Source of the DNA: Candidatus Aenigmatarchaeota archaeon
Lineage (GTDB): Archaea > Aenigmatarchaeota > Aenigmatarchaeia > QMZP01 > QMZT01
NCBI GenBank assembly: GCA_023128965.1
Contig: JAGMCY010000174.1
Span: 1-6,193 of the forward strand
Direction of reading: 5' to 3'
DNA: 6,193 nucleotides
Numbering within the stretch: position 1 is the stretch's first letter; every line of letters starts with the position of its first letter. Under the pieces are notes generated by a model that saw only the letters and a program-made list of their open reading frames with translations, was not told the origin of the DNA and did no database searches. The position numbers and the translations under genes were made by a program. Below, one piece after another: positions 1 to 5,867 of the stretch.

Positions 1-584
1 CCCAGATAAATTGCATAGGGGAAACCCACGTTCCAAGAGTTACCCTTCATTAATACCCTGTCTTTTATTCCGCCTATATTATACACCTTAAGCCAAAACT
101 CTATGCTTCCCTCCGAAACTAAATCAAGGCTGTTATCATCTGGAACATCTATCTCTTTGTTTGAACCATTGAATTCGTAGGCACCGTAGAACTTCCCCCC
201 CGAACTGTTGTAGGAAACCCCCTGAACCGTTCCGTTGTTCCCGTTTCCGCTCCAGTCATATACATGGGTTTCGCTTTCTCCTGCGAAAAAATCGTTGTTG
301 AAATGCATCAGCAGGACGCTCCCGTTCTCCTTTCCCAGACCTTTCAGGTATTTGCTACCCATCTTCGAAAAGTTTCCATTGGTACCTGAATACAATTCCA
401 TATATGAAGGATCACCACCCGTGCTCATATTACACGAAAATGTCACATTGTTAATGTTATTGAAAACATAGCTATCCTGCGGTTCGTTAAGTGTGACGTT
501 TATTTCAGCAGAAACGGGTCTGGAAAATAGGGTAACAAAGATGAAAAGCGAGATTATAATAGCTAACTTGCCTTTCGAAATCAT
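1..584 (-). CDS. Secreted LamG-domain (concanavalin A-like) surface protein, N-terminal part
   Basis: This gene is partial: 194 complete codons are visible from the ATG at 582-584, and the frame stays open to the left edge. Residues 1-26 look like a signal peptide: a basic start (ISKGK), a hydrophobic core of about 13 residues, then PVSA before Glu27. Residues 27-75 resemble an Ig-like beta-sandwich (NVTFSC at 46-51). From about residue 90 the pattern is that of LamG/concanavalin A-like domains: LMHFNND, then DWSGNGNNGT at 110-119, GAYEFNGSN at 134-142 and IEFWLK at 161-166. Eight N-x-S/T sequons lie within about 115 residues, which suits an exported, N-glycosylated archaeal cell-surface protein. 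LamG domains usually bind glycans or other proteins; the ligand here is unknown. A G-run (591-595) ahead of the ATG may serve as a weak ribosome binding site. The gene is divergent from the small secreted protein at 682. The domain class is fairly secure; the function is open. Confidence 0.85.
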   Translation of the reverse strand, partial: MISKGKLAIIISLFIFVTLFSRPVSAEINVTLNEPQDSYVFNNINNVTFSCNMSTGGDPSYMELYSGTNGNFSKMGSKYLKGLGKENGSVLLMHFNNDFFAGESETHVYDWSGNGNNGTVQGVSYNSSGGKFYGAYEFNGSNKEIDVPDDNSLDLVSEGSIEFWLKVYNIGGIKDRVLMKGNSWNVGFPYAIYL

Positions 585-652
585 ACCAAACCCCCGAACT
601 ATTAAATATCTTGAAAACGTGCTTAATAAAAAAATGTTTAAACGTTCTAAGG

Positions 653-660
653 TTTTTATT
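653..660 (+). promoter_or_regulatory. Candidate TATA box for the small secreted protein
   Basis: The T-rich octamer TTTTTATT is centred about 25 bases upstream of the ATG at 682, close to the spacing expected between an archaeal TATA box and a transcription start that coincides with the start codon. No Shine-Dalgarno-like sequence precedes the ATG, which fits a leaderless transcript. The 97-base gap at 585-681 also has to hold the promoter of the divergent LamG gene; the best minus-strand candidate is the AT-rich run at 621-635. Confidence 0.4.
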
Positions 661-681
661 CCCCCTTCCGAATTATAAAAA

Positions 682-1137
682 ATGAAATGGCTTAACATCC
701 TGATCGTTCTCCTCGTGGTTGGTTTCGTATCATTGATGTTCGCTGCAGAAACCCAAAAAGAAAAGGTTGGGGAAAACTACATTAAACCGATGGATATTGA
801 AACTCCAGAGCTTATTCTGAACCTCTCGAGCGATAAAGAAGTTTACCACTCCTCTGAGGAGATGGAATTGAAAACAACGATCCAAACCGAGACAAGGGTC
901 GAAAACCTGACGATCAGGGTTTACGGCATAAAGGACCGCAGTGGGAATTACAGGGTAAGCGGAGAGAAAGTCGTAAATGTCGAGCCGCCCGGAACGAGCG
1001 AAACGTTCGATTTCCGCATGCCCAGCTGTTACGGGTGCGCGGGTATTTCGCCCGGTGAATATGAGATAATTTTTGAGACATTAAAAGACGGGGAAATTAT
1101 AGGCAACTTTTCGAAAATTGTGAAACTTGAGAAGTGA
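682..1137 (+). CDS. Small secreted or membrane-anchored protein with CxxC motif, unknown function
   Basis: The product has 151 residues and I do not recognise a named family. Residues 1-21 form a single hydrophobic segment after MKW, either an uncleaved membrane anchor or a signal peptide; cleavage near AAE (21-23) is possible. The rest is hydrophilic and rich in alternating beta-strand patterns (ENLTIRVYGI at 74-83, EYEIIFETL at 126-134), suggesting one Ig-like or similar beta-sandwich domain outside the cell. Cys116 and Cys119 form a CYGC motif followed by Gly, Pro and Gly (AGISPGEYEI), the only cysteines in the protein; they could form a disulfide or bind a metal. Three N-x-S/T sequons (Asn47, Asn75, Asn142) support an exported location. 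The ATG is chosen because a TATA-like box lies at leaderless spacing. The stop lies 7 bases from the end of the convergent KaiC-like gene. A lipoprotein is unlikely, since there is no lipobox cysteine after the hydrophobic segment. Confidence 0.8.
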   Translation: MKWLNILIVLLVVGFVSLMFAAETQKEKVGENYIKPMDIETPELILNLSSDKEVYHSSEEMELKTTIQTETRVENLTIRVYGIKDRSGNYRVSGEKVVNVEPPGTSETFDFRMPSCYGCAGISPGEYEIIFETLKDGEIIGNFSKIVKLEK

Positions 1138-1144
1138 CCGAGAA

Positions 1145-2017
1145 TTATTCTAAACCGCCAAAGACTTCTTGTTCCGGGTAAACCACTATCCCTTTGTCAT
1201 CAACTATCTGCATAGCCACTATTTTTTTCAGGTGTTTCGCTCCCCTGAGTTTCAGGACTTCTATCGCGTTCTCCCGGATATCGCCCTTTCGGATGTTGTA
1301 CAAGACGACGACGCCGTCCGCCAGAAATTCCTCAACACCGGTCGGGCTGAATATCTTAGGGACCTGCTCGGTTTCCGTTACGAGGAAAGACGTCGCTTCC
1401 AGCTTCTCGAAATACCGGAATAGTTGTCCTATATAACTCCTGTAGTTCTCTTCCCTTCCGACAAAACTCGAGGCGATCGCGCTCACCGAATCAATAACTA
1501 TCCTGTCAGGCTTGAACCCTTCCGGGAGTATGACGGGTTCTATTTCTATCATTAATTCTCCTTTCTCCTTCGCCAGCAACGCTTCAACAGACCTCGCAAG
1601 ATCATGTGGACTCATCCTTTTTATCATGAGGTTCCCGCTTTTTTCGAGGGATTTAGGATCCCAGCCGAAATTCTCCATATGTCCCTTTAACCTATCCTCG
1701 CTTTCCTCGAAGGACAGGTATAAACATTTTTCCCCAGATTTCGCAGCGTTTGCGAGAATCTGTAGACACATGATTGTTTTCCCCGAACCCGCGCCACCCG
1801 CTATCAGGATAGCAGAACCCTTCGGAATCCCTTGTTCGAACAGCTGATCAAACCCCTCGATCCCTGTTTTTATGTAGTCCTTCCCCCTTACCTTTTTTTC
1901 AGAAGCAGTTTTCCCGGTTTTAGGTTTGGCCTTTGGCTTTTCCGCTTCTTTGACCTCTTTTTTGATCTTATCAACATCAAAAACCCCTTTCTCTCCCTTC
2001 TTGGTTCTTTTTGCCAT
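1145..2017 (-). CDS. KaiC-like RecA-superfamily ATPase, single domain
   Basis: This 290-residue protein has one intact RecA/KaiC ATPase domain at about residues 47-287. It opens with YIKTGIEGFDQLF and KGSAILIAGG, typical of the KaiC/RadA group. Walker A is GGAGSGKT (74-81, Lys80 and Thr81). The paired catalytic glutamates are in SFEES (Glu104, Glu105), and Walker B is RIVIDS (Asp176). KLRGAKH (256-262) matches the conserved Lys/Arg/His strand of the family, so the protein should bind and hydrolyse ATP, probably as a hexamer. Cyanobacterial KaiC carries two such domains in about 520 residues; this is the one-domain archaeal form. Residues 1-46 are a lysine-rich, probably disordered extension with about 16 lysines. 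It is cytoplasmic. It shares a control region with the divergent P-loop-less relative and lies near a receiver and a histidine kinase, so a signalling role is inferred. Fold and ATPase assignment are firm; the cellular role is not. Confidence 0.93.
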   Translation of the reverse strand: MAKRTKKGEKGVFDVDKIKKEVKEAEKPKAKPKTGKTASEKKVRGKDYIKTGIEGFDQLFEQGIPKGSAILIAGGAGSGKTIMCLQILANAAKSGEKCLYLSFEESEDRLKGHMENFGWDPKSLEKSGNLMIKRMSPHDLARSVEALLAKEKGELMIEIEPVILPEGFKPDRIVIDSVSAIASSFVGREENYRSYIGQLFRYFEKLEATSFLVTETEQVPKIFSPTGVEEFLADGVVVLYNIRKGDIRENAIEVLKLRGAKHLKKIVAMQIVDDKGIVVYPEQEVFGGLE

Positions 2018-2022
2018 GTAAA

Positions 2023-2026
2023 CACC
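2023..2026 (-). promoter_or_regulatory. Ribosome binding site of the KaiC-like gene
   Basis: On the minus strand GGTG lies 5 bases before the ATG at 2015-2017 and can pair with the ACCUCC-type end of archaeal 16S rRNA. It supports this start codon and means the transcript has a short leader, unlike the leaderless-looking plus-strand neighbours. Confidence 0.6.
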
Positions 2027-2050
2027 AATATAGAATTGAATCCTTTACTA

Positions 2051-2062
2051 ATAAATTTATAA
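2051..2062 (-). promoter_or_regulatory. TATA-like element of the KaiC-like gene (copy 1 of a duplicated 12-mer)
   Basis: ATAAATTTATAA contains the 10-base palindrome ATAAATTTAT, centred 38.5 bases upstream of the first base of the KaiC-like ATG. With a TATA box here, transcription would start about 12-14 bases before the ATG, leaving room for the GGTG ribosome binding site. An identical 12-mer stands at 2126-2137 at the same distance from the divergent gene. Confidence 0.55.
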
Positions 2063-2125
2063 TACTGACAGAGATGAATTCGAATAATGTTTATATTTTT
2101 TACCGTTAAGTTTAAACAGTATGGG

Positions 2126-2137
2126 ATAAATTTATAA
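2126..2137 (+). promoter_or_regulatory. TATA box of the P-loop-less KaiC-fold gene (copy 2 of the duplicated 12-mer)
   Basis: The same 12 bases as at 2051-2062, here running into TTTATAAA (2131-2138), a near-consensus archaeal TATA box. It is centred about 34 bases before the ATG at 2169, predicting a start of transcription near 2161. A TTG start at 2154 would lie upstream of that point, so this element helps choose the ATG. Confidence 0.6.
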
Positions 2138-2168
2138 AACAGCCTTTCCAATATTGAATATTGATAAC

Positions 2169-2714
2169 ATGAATACGGATTTTCTCAAGGAAATAGCCAA
2201 TAATAATTCTCTGCTAATAATTTTGAAAGAGATAGAATATTCACAGAAATTAGAGGAGATAATAAAATCCGTTGAAAGAACAAAGGTATGCTACGTTTGC
2301 CTGAGCAGACCATATGCGGATGTTATGGAAGATCTGAAAGGCAGGGGGATTGATGTTACGGGTTTCTTTTTCATAGATGTATTGACCTCCCATTACAAGG
2401 AGCCGGAACCTACTGAAAATTGCATTTTCGTTCCAGCACCCACTGATCTGACTGCAATAAGGGTCGCGATTAAAAAGGCAGTGGAGGAGAAGAAACGCAA
2501 CATCGTTATTCTCGACACGATCTCCACTTTGCTGGTTTACCAGGAAACATCTTCCATCGTGAAGTTCACGCATCACTTGCTGACAGAGGAGAGTCAGGAA
2601 AACGTGAAGAAACTGTTCATAGCTTTGAAAGGGAACGAGACTCCAATAGAAGATAGCCAAAAACTTATCAAGGACCTGACAATGTTCGCTGACAAAACAC
2701 TTGAGTTGAGCTGA
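2169..2714 (+). CDS. KaiC/RecA-fold protein without a P-loop (predicted pseudo-ATPase)
   Basis: The product has 181 residues from the ATG at 2169. An in-frame TTG at 2154 would add five, but it lies before the transcription start predicted from the TATA box. The order of strands follows the KaiC fold: a first strand SLLIIL (14-19) where Walker A should follow, TKVCYVCLS (38-46), then a Walker-B-like strand NIVILDTIST (111-120, Asp116). In place of GxxxxGK[ST] it reads KEIEYSQKL, so the phosphate-binding loop is missing and ATP hydrolysis is not expected. The C-terminal part (DTISTLLVY, VKFTHHLL, DLTMFADKTLEL) matches the partial gene at 5868-6193 closely. Such P-loop-less relatives of KaiC/RAD55 proteins occur in archaea as uncharacterised families. 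It is divergent from the intact KaiC-like ATPase and lies 41 bases upstream of the receiver gene, so a regulatory partner role is inferred. A remote nucleotide-binding function cannot be excluded. Confidence 0.8.
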   Translation: MNTDFLKEIANNNSLLIILKEIEYSQKLEEIIKSVERTKVCYVCLSRPYADVMEDLKGRGIDVTGFFFIDVLTSHYKEPEPTENCIFVPAPTDLTAIRVAIKKAVEEKKRNIVILDTISTLLVYQETSSIVKFTHHLLTEESQENVKKLFIALKGNETPIEDSQKLIKDLTMFADKTLELS

Positions 2715-2722
2715 GCAGTTCA

Positions 2723-2734
2723 AAATATTAATAA
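2723..2734 (+). promoter_or_regulatory. Candidate TATA box of the receiver gene
   Basis: AAATATTAATAA is centred 27.5 bases before the ATG at 2756, the distance expected for a leaderless archaeal transcript. No ribosome binding site is visible before that ATG. The receiver may therefore have its own promoter even though it follows the P-loop-less gene by only 41 bases. Confidence 0.45.
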
Positions 2735-2755
2735 GAAAAACGAGAATAGATAAAT

Positions 2756-3124
2756 ATGGCCAAGAAAATCATGATCGTGGACGACGAGGAGAGTCTAATC
2801 GAACTCGTAACAGCGGTTTTGGAACAGGAAGGTTACGAAGTCATAGCAGCGATGAACGGGGAGGAAGCCCTGGAAAAGCTCAAGACCGTGAAACCCGATC
2901 TCATACTTCTCGATATGATGATGCCCGGTATGAGCGGGAGAGAAGTATGCGAGAGGATAAGGAAGGACCCGAAAACGAAAGACCTGAAGGTCGCGTTCAT
3001 AACCGTGGCGAAGTTCTCAGAAACAGGAAGGGATGTCCTGAAAAAGATGAATGTCCTGGATTACATCACGAAACCCTTTGAAAACGAAGATCTTGTTGTA
3101 AGGGTAAAAAAACTTGTGGGATGA
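2756..3124 (+). CDS. Stand-alone CheY-like response regulator receiver
   Basis: The whole 122-residue protein is one receiver domain with no DNA-binding or enzymatic output. The acidic pocket is Asp9-Asp10 (IMIVDDEE), the phosphorylation site is Asp53 (LILLDMMMPGMSG), the switch Thr is Thr83 (FITVAK), and the conserved Lys is Lys106 (YITKPF) with Tyr103 as the likely switch aromatic. All catalytic residues are present, so it should be phosphorylated by a histidine kinase and signal through protein contacts. The kinase at 3147-5270 ends 22 bases away in convergent orientation and is the obvious candidate partner. The gene follows the P-loop-less KaiC-fold gene on the same strand. Its target could be one of the KaiC-fold proteins here; that is inference from context. 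A role as a shuttle in a phosphorelay is an alternative. Confidence 0.95.
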   Translation: MAKKIMIVDDEESLIELVTAVLEQEGYEVIAAMNGEEALEKLKTVKPDLILLDMMMPGMSGREVCERIRKDPKTKDLKVAFITVAKFSETGRDVLKKMNVLDYITKPFENEDLVVRVKKLVG

Positions 3125-3146
3125 GTTAGAACAATCCTTTATAATT
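3125..3146 (+). terminator. Short T-rich convergent gap, possible weak terminator for the receiver gene
   Basis: The 22-base gap between the convergent receiver and kinase genes includes CCTTTATAATTT on the plus strand, and T-rich sequence continues into the end of the kinase gene (TTTCATTTT). Archaeal transcription often ends in T-rich tracts, but this one is broken up and no hairpin is visible. The minus strand shows no T-run here. Confidence 0.2.
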
Positions 3147-5270
3147 TCATTTTCCGATCCCCAGTCTTTTCACTCTTTTTCCCGTCTCCTCTGCTTTTTT
3201 GAGGCTCTCTTCCGCTCTCCTTTCCTCTTCCCTGATCTGCTTTTTCGAAACGCCTTTGAGAGGCAGGGTGAAGTGGAACTCGCTCCCCTTTCCAAGTTCG
3301 CTTTCAATCCATATCTTACCTCCAAGTAACTCCACGAATTCCTTGCACAGAGCCAAACCAAGACCCACCCCGGGCGTTTTCCTCGTGTAGGAAGAATCAA
3401 TCTGATAGAACCTCTCGAATATCTTCCCCTGCTTCTCTTTCACTATCCCTATTCCCGTATCTTTCACAACAAAATGCATTTTTTTGTTTTCTCTTAAGAC
3501 ATTCACGGTTATTATACCTTCGGACGTGTACTTCACGGCGTTGATTATAAGGTTTATCAGAATCTCGGTCAGTTTCTCCCTGTCCGTAACAATTCTTGGA
3601 ATATCTTTCTCCACGTCATATTCGGATTTCAGTCCCTTCCCTTTTATCTGCACGTCCATCTCCCTTTCCAATCCCTTTACCAATTCATTTACGTCAACTT
3701 CGTCAAGACTGAGTTTCACGGTCCCAAGGTCTATTCTGGAAAGATCGAGTATATCGGTCACGAGCTTAGCGAGCCTCTTGGTCTCATGGTCCATTATCTT
3801 CAGGTACTTATTTCGCTTAGTGAAGTTGTTCGCAACCTTCCTGTCCTGAAGAAGCTGCGAGAATCCGTGAATCGAAGTGAGCGGGGTTTTCAGTTCGTGC
3901 GCCGCGATCGAAATGAATTGATTCTTCTTGATATCCATCTCTTTTAATTCACTCAAACTCTTCTTCAGTTCCTCCTGAGTCTTTATTAACTCCTTGTTCG
4001 TCTCGTCCGTGTCCTCCATCATGTTGAGGACAGCGGTTTTAGTTTCTGTTAACTCCTTGATCTTGGTGTCCAGTTCTTTTGTCCTTTCCTTGACCTTTTC
4101 TTCGAGCTCCTCAGCATGTTTTCTTATCTGGGCCTGATAAACTCTAAGATCCTCGGTCATCTGCCTGAAGGCGGAGGCGAGTTCTCCAACCTCGTCCTTT
4201 GATTCAACTTCTATTTTCGTATCCAGCCTTCCCTTCCCGATCTCGCTGGCAACATCTCTTAATTTAACGATAGGTTTTGTTATTGATCTTGAAACTAAAA
4301 CAGAAATAACTAAGGAGAAAATTACAAAAACAACGGCAATTAAAATTAAATTCCTTTGCAAATTTAAGTACGGAAGAAAGGCTTCTGCCTCACCAATCTC
4401 CGTCAACATGCACCATTCCATTTCCGGAATGTAGGCATGAGTTCCCAGAACATTAACACCCCTGTAATCTACATATATGATTGGTATTTCTTCCATCTCT
4501 TTTGGGAGACCTTCCTGTGTGTGCTCTCTCAGACATAAATTTGCTTCCTGTGTATCAACTTTATGTTTAAATCCGGTGGGCCCTTCGAATCTCGGGGGTG
4601 TTATCATATACCCATCTTTGTCTATCAGATAAAGTTCCCCTGTTTCGCCCATTCCTGTGTAATCTGAGAATATTTCAAACAAACTATTTGCTTTTGATAT
4701 GATTACCGTCACTCCTATGAGTTCTTCATTCAATAACAACGGGCCGGAAAGACGGAAAAATGGTTCGCTATTTTCATCAGAAACAAAAAACAGGTTATTC
4801 CCTCCCCTTCCCTTTACAAAAAACTCTTCATTCGAGTAGTCTCTGTTCTCCAGGTTCTCATCAGTGGAAACTACCACCTTCCCGTCTAAATTCAGTATAA
4901 ATATATCCTTGAAATCCTTTATCGAAGATATCGCGTCATTCAATATCCTCCTCATTTTTTCTTTGTGTTCTATTTTCCCGTCTTTGTTGTAGCTGTCAAG
5001 GCTTAAGCGCAACTGTGTTCTGCTGGAAACTAAACTCAACCCTTCTACATACCTGTTCAGAAATTCCTTTACATGACTTGCCCTTGATTTCGTAACTGAA
5101 TCTAACTTGCTTTTAACCTGCTCCTCTATACTCGCTTTTGAAGCAGCATCTGCCACAACCAACATGGTTAGGCCAATAATCATAGAAACCAGTAACATTA
5201 CAATGGCTAATTTTCTTTGAATACTGAACGAAATCGGGGCCGTCAACGGCAAAAGAGCATATAAGTTCAT
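3147..5270 (-). CDS. Membrane sensor histidine kinase (Cache-HAMP-HisKA-HATPase)
   Basis: This 707-residue kinase has a transmembrane helix at about 20-40, an extracytoplasmic double-Cache sensor at about 45-300 (second lobe ending GVNVLGTHAYIPEMEWCML), a second helix at about 307-327, a HAMP domain at 328-380, a coiled coil at 380-450, a HisKA domain with AAHELKTPL (phospho-acceptor His458), and a HATPase domain. The HATPase shows the N box (Asn573, Asn577), G1 DTGIGI (604-609), F box FERFYQ (618-623) and G2 GVGLGLA (634-640). Cache domains bind small molecules such as amino or carboxylic acids; the ligand is not predictable. After the kinase domain comes a charged tail of about 36 residues (672-707). 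The ATG overlaps the stop of the PAS gene (ATGA) and has GGGAGGGTG four bases upstream, so translation is probably coupled. The likely phosphotransfer partner is the convergent receiver. Base composition drops in the sensor half. Confidence 0.95.
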   Translation of the reverse strand: MNLYALLPLTAPISFSIQRKLAIVMLLVSMIIGLTMLVVADAASKASIEEQVKSKLDSVTKSRASHVKEFLNRYVEGLSLVSSRTQLRLSLDSYNKDGKIEHKEKMRRILNDAISSIKDFKDIFILNLDGKVVVSTDENLENRDYSNEEFFVKGRGGNNLFFVSDENSEPFFRLSGPLLLNEELIGVTVIISKANSLFEIFSDYTGMGETGELYLIDKDGYMITPPRFEGPTGFKHKVDTQEANLCLREHTQEGLPKEMEEIPIIYVDYRGVNVLGTHAYIPEMEWCMLTEIGEAEAFLPYLNLQRNLILIAVVFVIFSLVISVLVSRSITKPIVKLRDVASEIGKGRLDTKIEVESKDEVGELASAFRQMTEDLRVYQAQIRKHAEELEEKVKERTKELDTKIKELTETKTAVLNMMEDTDETNKELIKTQEELKKSLSELKEMDIKKNQFISIAAHELKTPLTSIHGFSQLLQDRKVANNFTKRNKYLKIMDHETKRLAKLVTDILDLSRIDLGTVKLSLDEVDVNELVKGLEREMDVQIKGKGLKSEYDVEKDIPRIVTDREKLTEILINLIINAVKYTSEGIITVNVLRENKKMHFVVKDTGIGIVKEKQGKIFERFYQIDSSYTRKTPGVGLGLALCKEFVELLGGKIWIESELGKGSEFHFTLPLKGVSKKQIREEERRAEESLKKAEETGKRVKRLGIGK

Positions 5271-5851
5271 TTTTCACCCTCCCTTTCAGTTCTGTGCTTT
5301 TCCAGTTCCCTTATCCTCTTCTTCAGCTCTATCATTTTCAGCTCCCTTCCCACGCTTAATTTACTAAACCTTTCGAGATCTTTAACCTTCGTTTCCAGTT
5401 CTTCCTTTGATTTCTTGAGTTCTTCGTCCGCCTTCTTCCGTTCTGTGATATCACGGGCGATTCCCAACACCAGTGTTTTACCTTTAATCTTTACAGGATA
5501 CGTCCTTATCTCTACTTCAACTTTGTTGCCGTCTTTCCTGATTAGGGTGAACTCATCCGGTCCGGTAGGCCTCCCCATTGCGTTTTTTGCTAAATTTACA
5601 AGTGATTTGGGAATCTGGCTTTTGGGCAGCACCCCCACTTTCGCCATGTTCTTTCCGATCAGTTCCTCTTTCTTGTAACCGATCAGTTCCTCCGCGGCCT
5701 TATTGCCATCAGTGAAGTTTCCTTTTAAATCCATCAAATAAATTCCATCCGGTGCATATTCAAACAATACCCTGAAACGCTCCTCTGAACTTCTTAATTC
5801 CTTTTCTGCCTTCTTCCATTCACCCAAACCCTTCTCTTTCTTTTCAGACAT
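5267..5851 (-). CDS. PAS-domain protein with C-terminal coiled coil, no kinase domain
   Basis: The protein has 194 residues. A short helix (1-22) leads into one PAS domain at about 22-138: ERFRVLFEYAPDGIYLMD, the NKAAEELIGY segment at 50-59, and a PAC end at GIARDITERKK (130-140). The rest (140-194) is a charged coiled coil holding VGRELKMIELKKRI (167-180), a segment I know as a recurring linker after PAS domains in archaeal and bacterial sensor kinases. There is no membrane helix, HisKA or HATPase, so it is a soluble sensor subunit. PAS domains bind small ligands, haem or flavin; no clear cofactor residue is visible. Its stop overlaps the kinase ATG by 4 bases, implying coupled synthesis, and its coil could pair with the kinase coil at 380-450. 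The ATG has a strong GAGGTGG upstream, and the preceding gene ends 16 bases before it. Confidence 0.92.
   Translation of the reverse strand: MSEKKEKGLGEWKKAEKELRSSEERFRVLFEYAPDGIYLMDLKGNFTDGNKAAEELIGYKKEELIGKNMAKVGVLPKSQIPKSLVNLAKNAMGRPTGPDEFTLIRKDGNKVEVEIRTYPVKIKGKTLVLGIARDITERKKADEELKKSKEELETKVKDLERFSKLSVGRELKMIELKKRIRELEKHRTEREGEK
5275..5283 (-). promoter_or_regulatory. Ribosome binding site of the histidine kinase inside the PAS gene
   Basis: GGGAGGGTG on the minus strand lies four bases before the kinase ATG, within the last codons of the PAS gene. It fixes the kinase start at 5270 and, with the ATGA overlap, supports reinitiation or coupled translation. Confidence 0.65.
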
Positions 5852-5855
5852 CTTA

Positions 5856-5862
5856 CCACCTC
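5856..5862 (-). promoter_or_regulatory. Ribosome binding site of the PAS gene
   Basis: GAGGTGG on the minus strand lies four bases before the ATG at 5849-5851, in the 16-base gap after the preceding KaiC-fold gene. It is a near-perfect match to the archaeal anti-Shine-Dalgarno and fixes the start. No promoter fits in this gap, so the genes are read as one operon. Confidence 0.75.
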
Positions 5863-5867
5863 AAATT

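Noticed and set aside
235..678. Two plus-strand open frames (235-471, 493-678)
   Set aside because: They lie opposite the LamG gene and its upstream gap. Their products show no domain or signal peptide pattern, while the minus strand gives a clear signal peptide and LamG motifs.
1169..2062. Plus-strand frames of 76-111 codons opposite the KaiC-like gene
   Set aside because: They are antisense to a gene with complete Walker motifs and have low-complexity Phe/Ser/Leu-rich products typical of shadow frames.
1888..2151. Minus-strand frame of 87 codons overlapping the 5' end of the KaiC-like gene
   Set aside because: It covers the promoter and runs in another frame through the lysine-rich extension; its Lys/Arg-rich end is a by-product of that codon run.
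2154..2156. TTG as start of the P-loop-less gene
   Set aside because: It lies only about 20 bases from the TATA box, upstream of the predicted transcription start. ATG at 2169 has the same spacing to its element as the divergent gene.
2250..2723. Minus-strand frame of 157 codons
   Set aside because: It is antisense to the P-loop-less KaiC-fold gene, which is supported by a clear paralogue at 5868-6193 and a TATA box.
3114..3849. Plus-strand and other-frame short ORFs within the 3' half of the kinase gene
   Set aside because: They are shadows of the HisKA-HATPase coding sequence, whose H, N, G1, F and G2 boxes are all in the long minus-strand frame.
5267..5270. A frameshift splitting one PAS-kinase gene into two
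   Set aside because: The kinase has its own ribosome binding site and begins with a membrane helix, so the ATGA overlap is an ordinary coupled start and not a break in a fused gene.
5445..5454. Perfect palindrome GTGATATCAC as an operator
   Set aside because: It lies inside the PAS gene and is accounted for by the codons of the conserved ARDIT stretch of the PAC motif.
5415..5678. Plus-strand frame of 87 codons opposite the PAS gene
   Set aside because: It is antisense to the PAS domain and has no recognisable motif.
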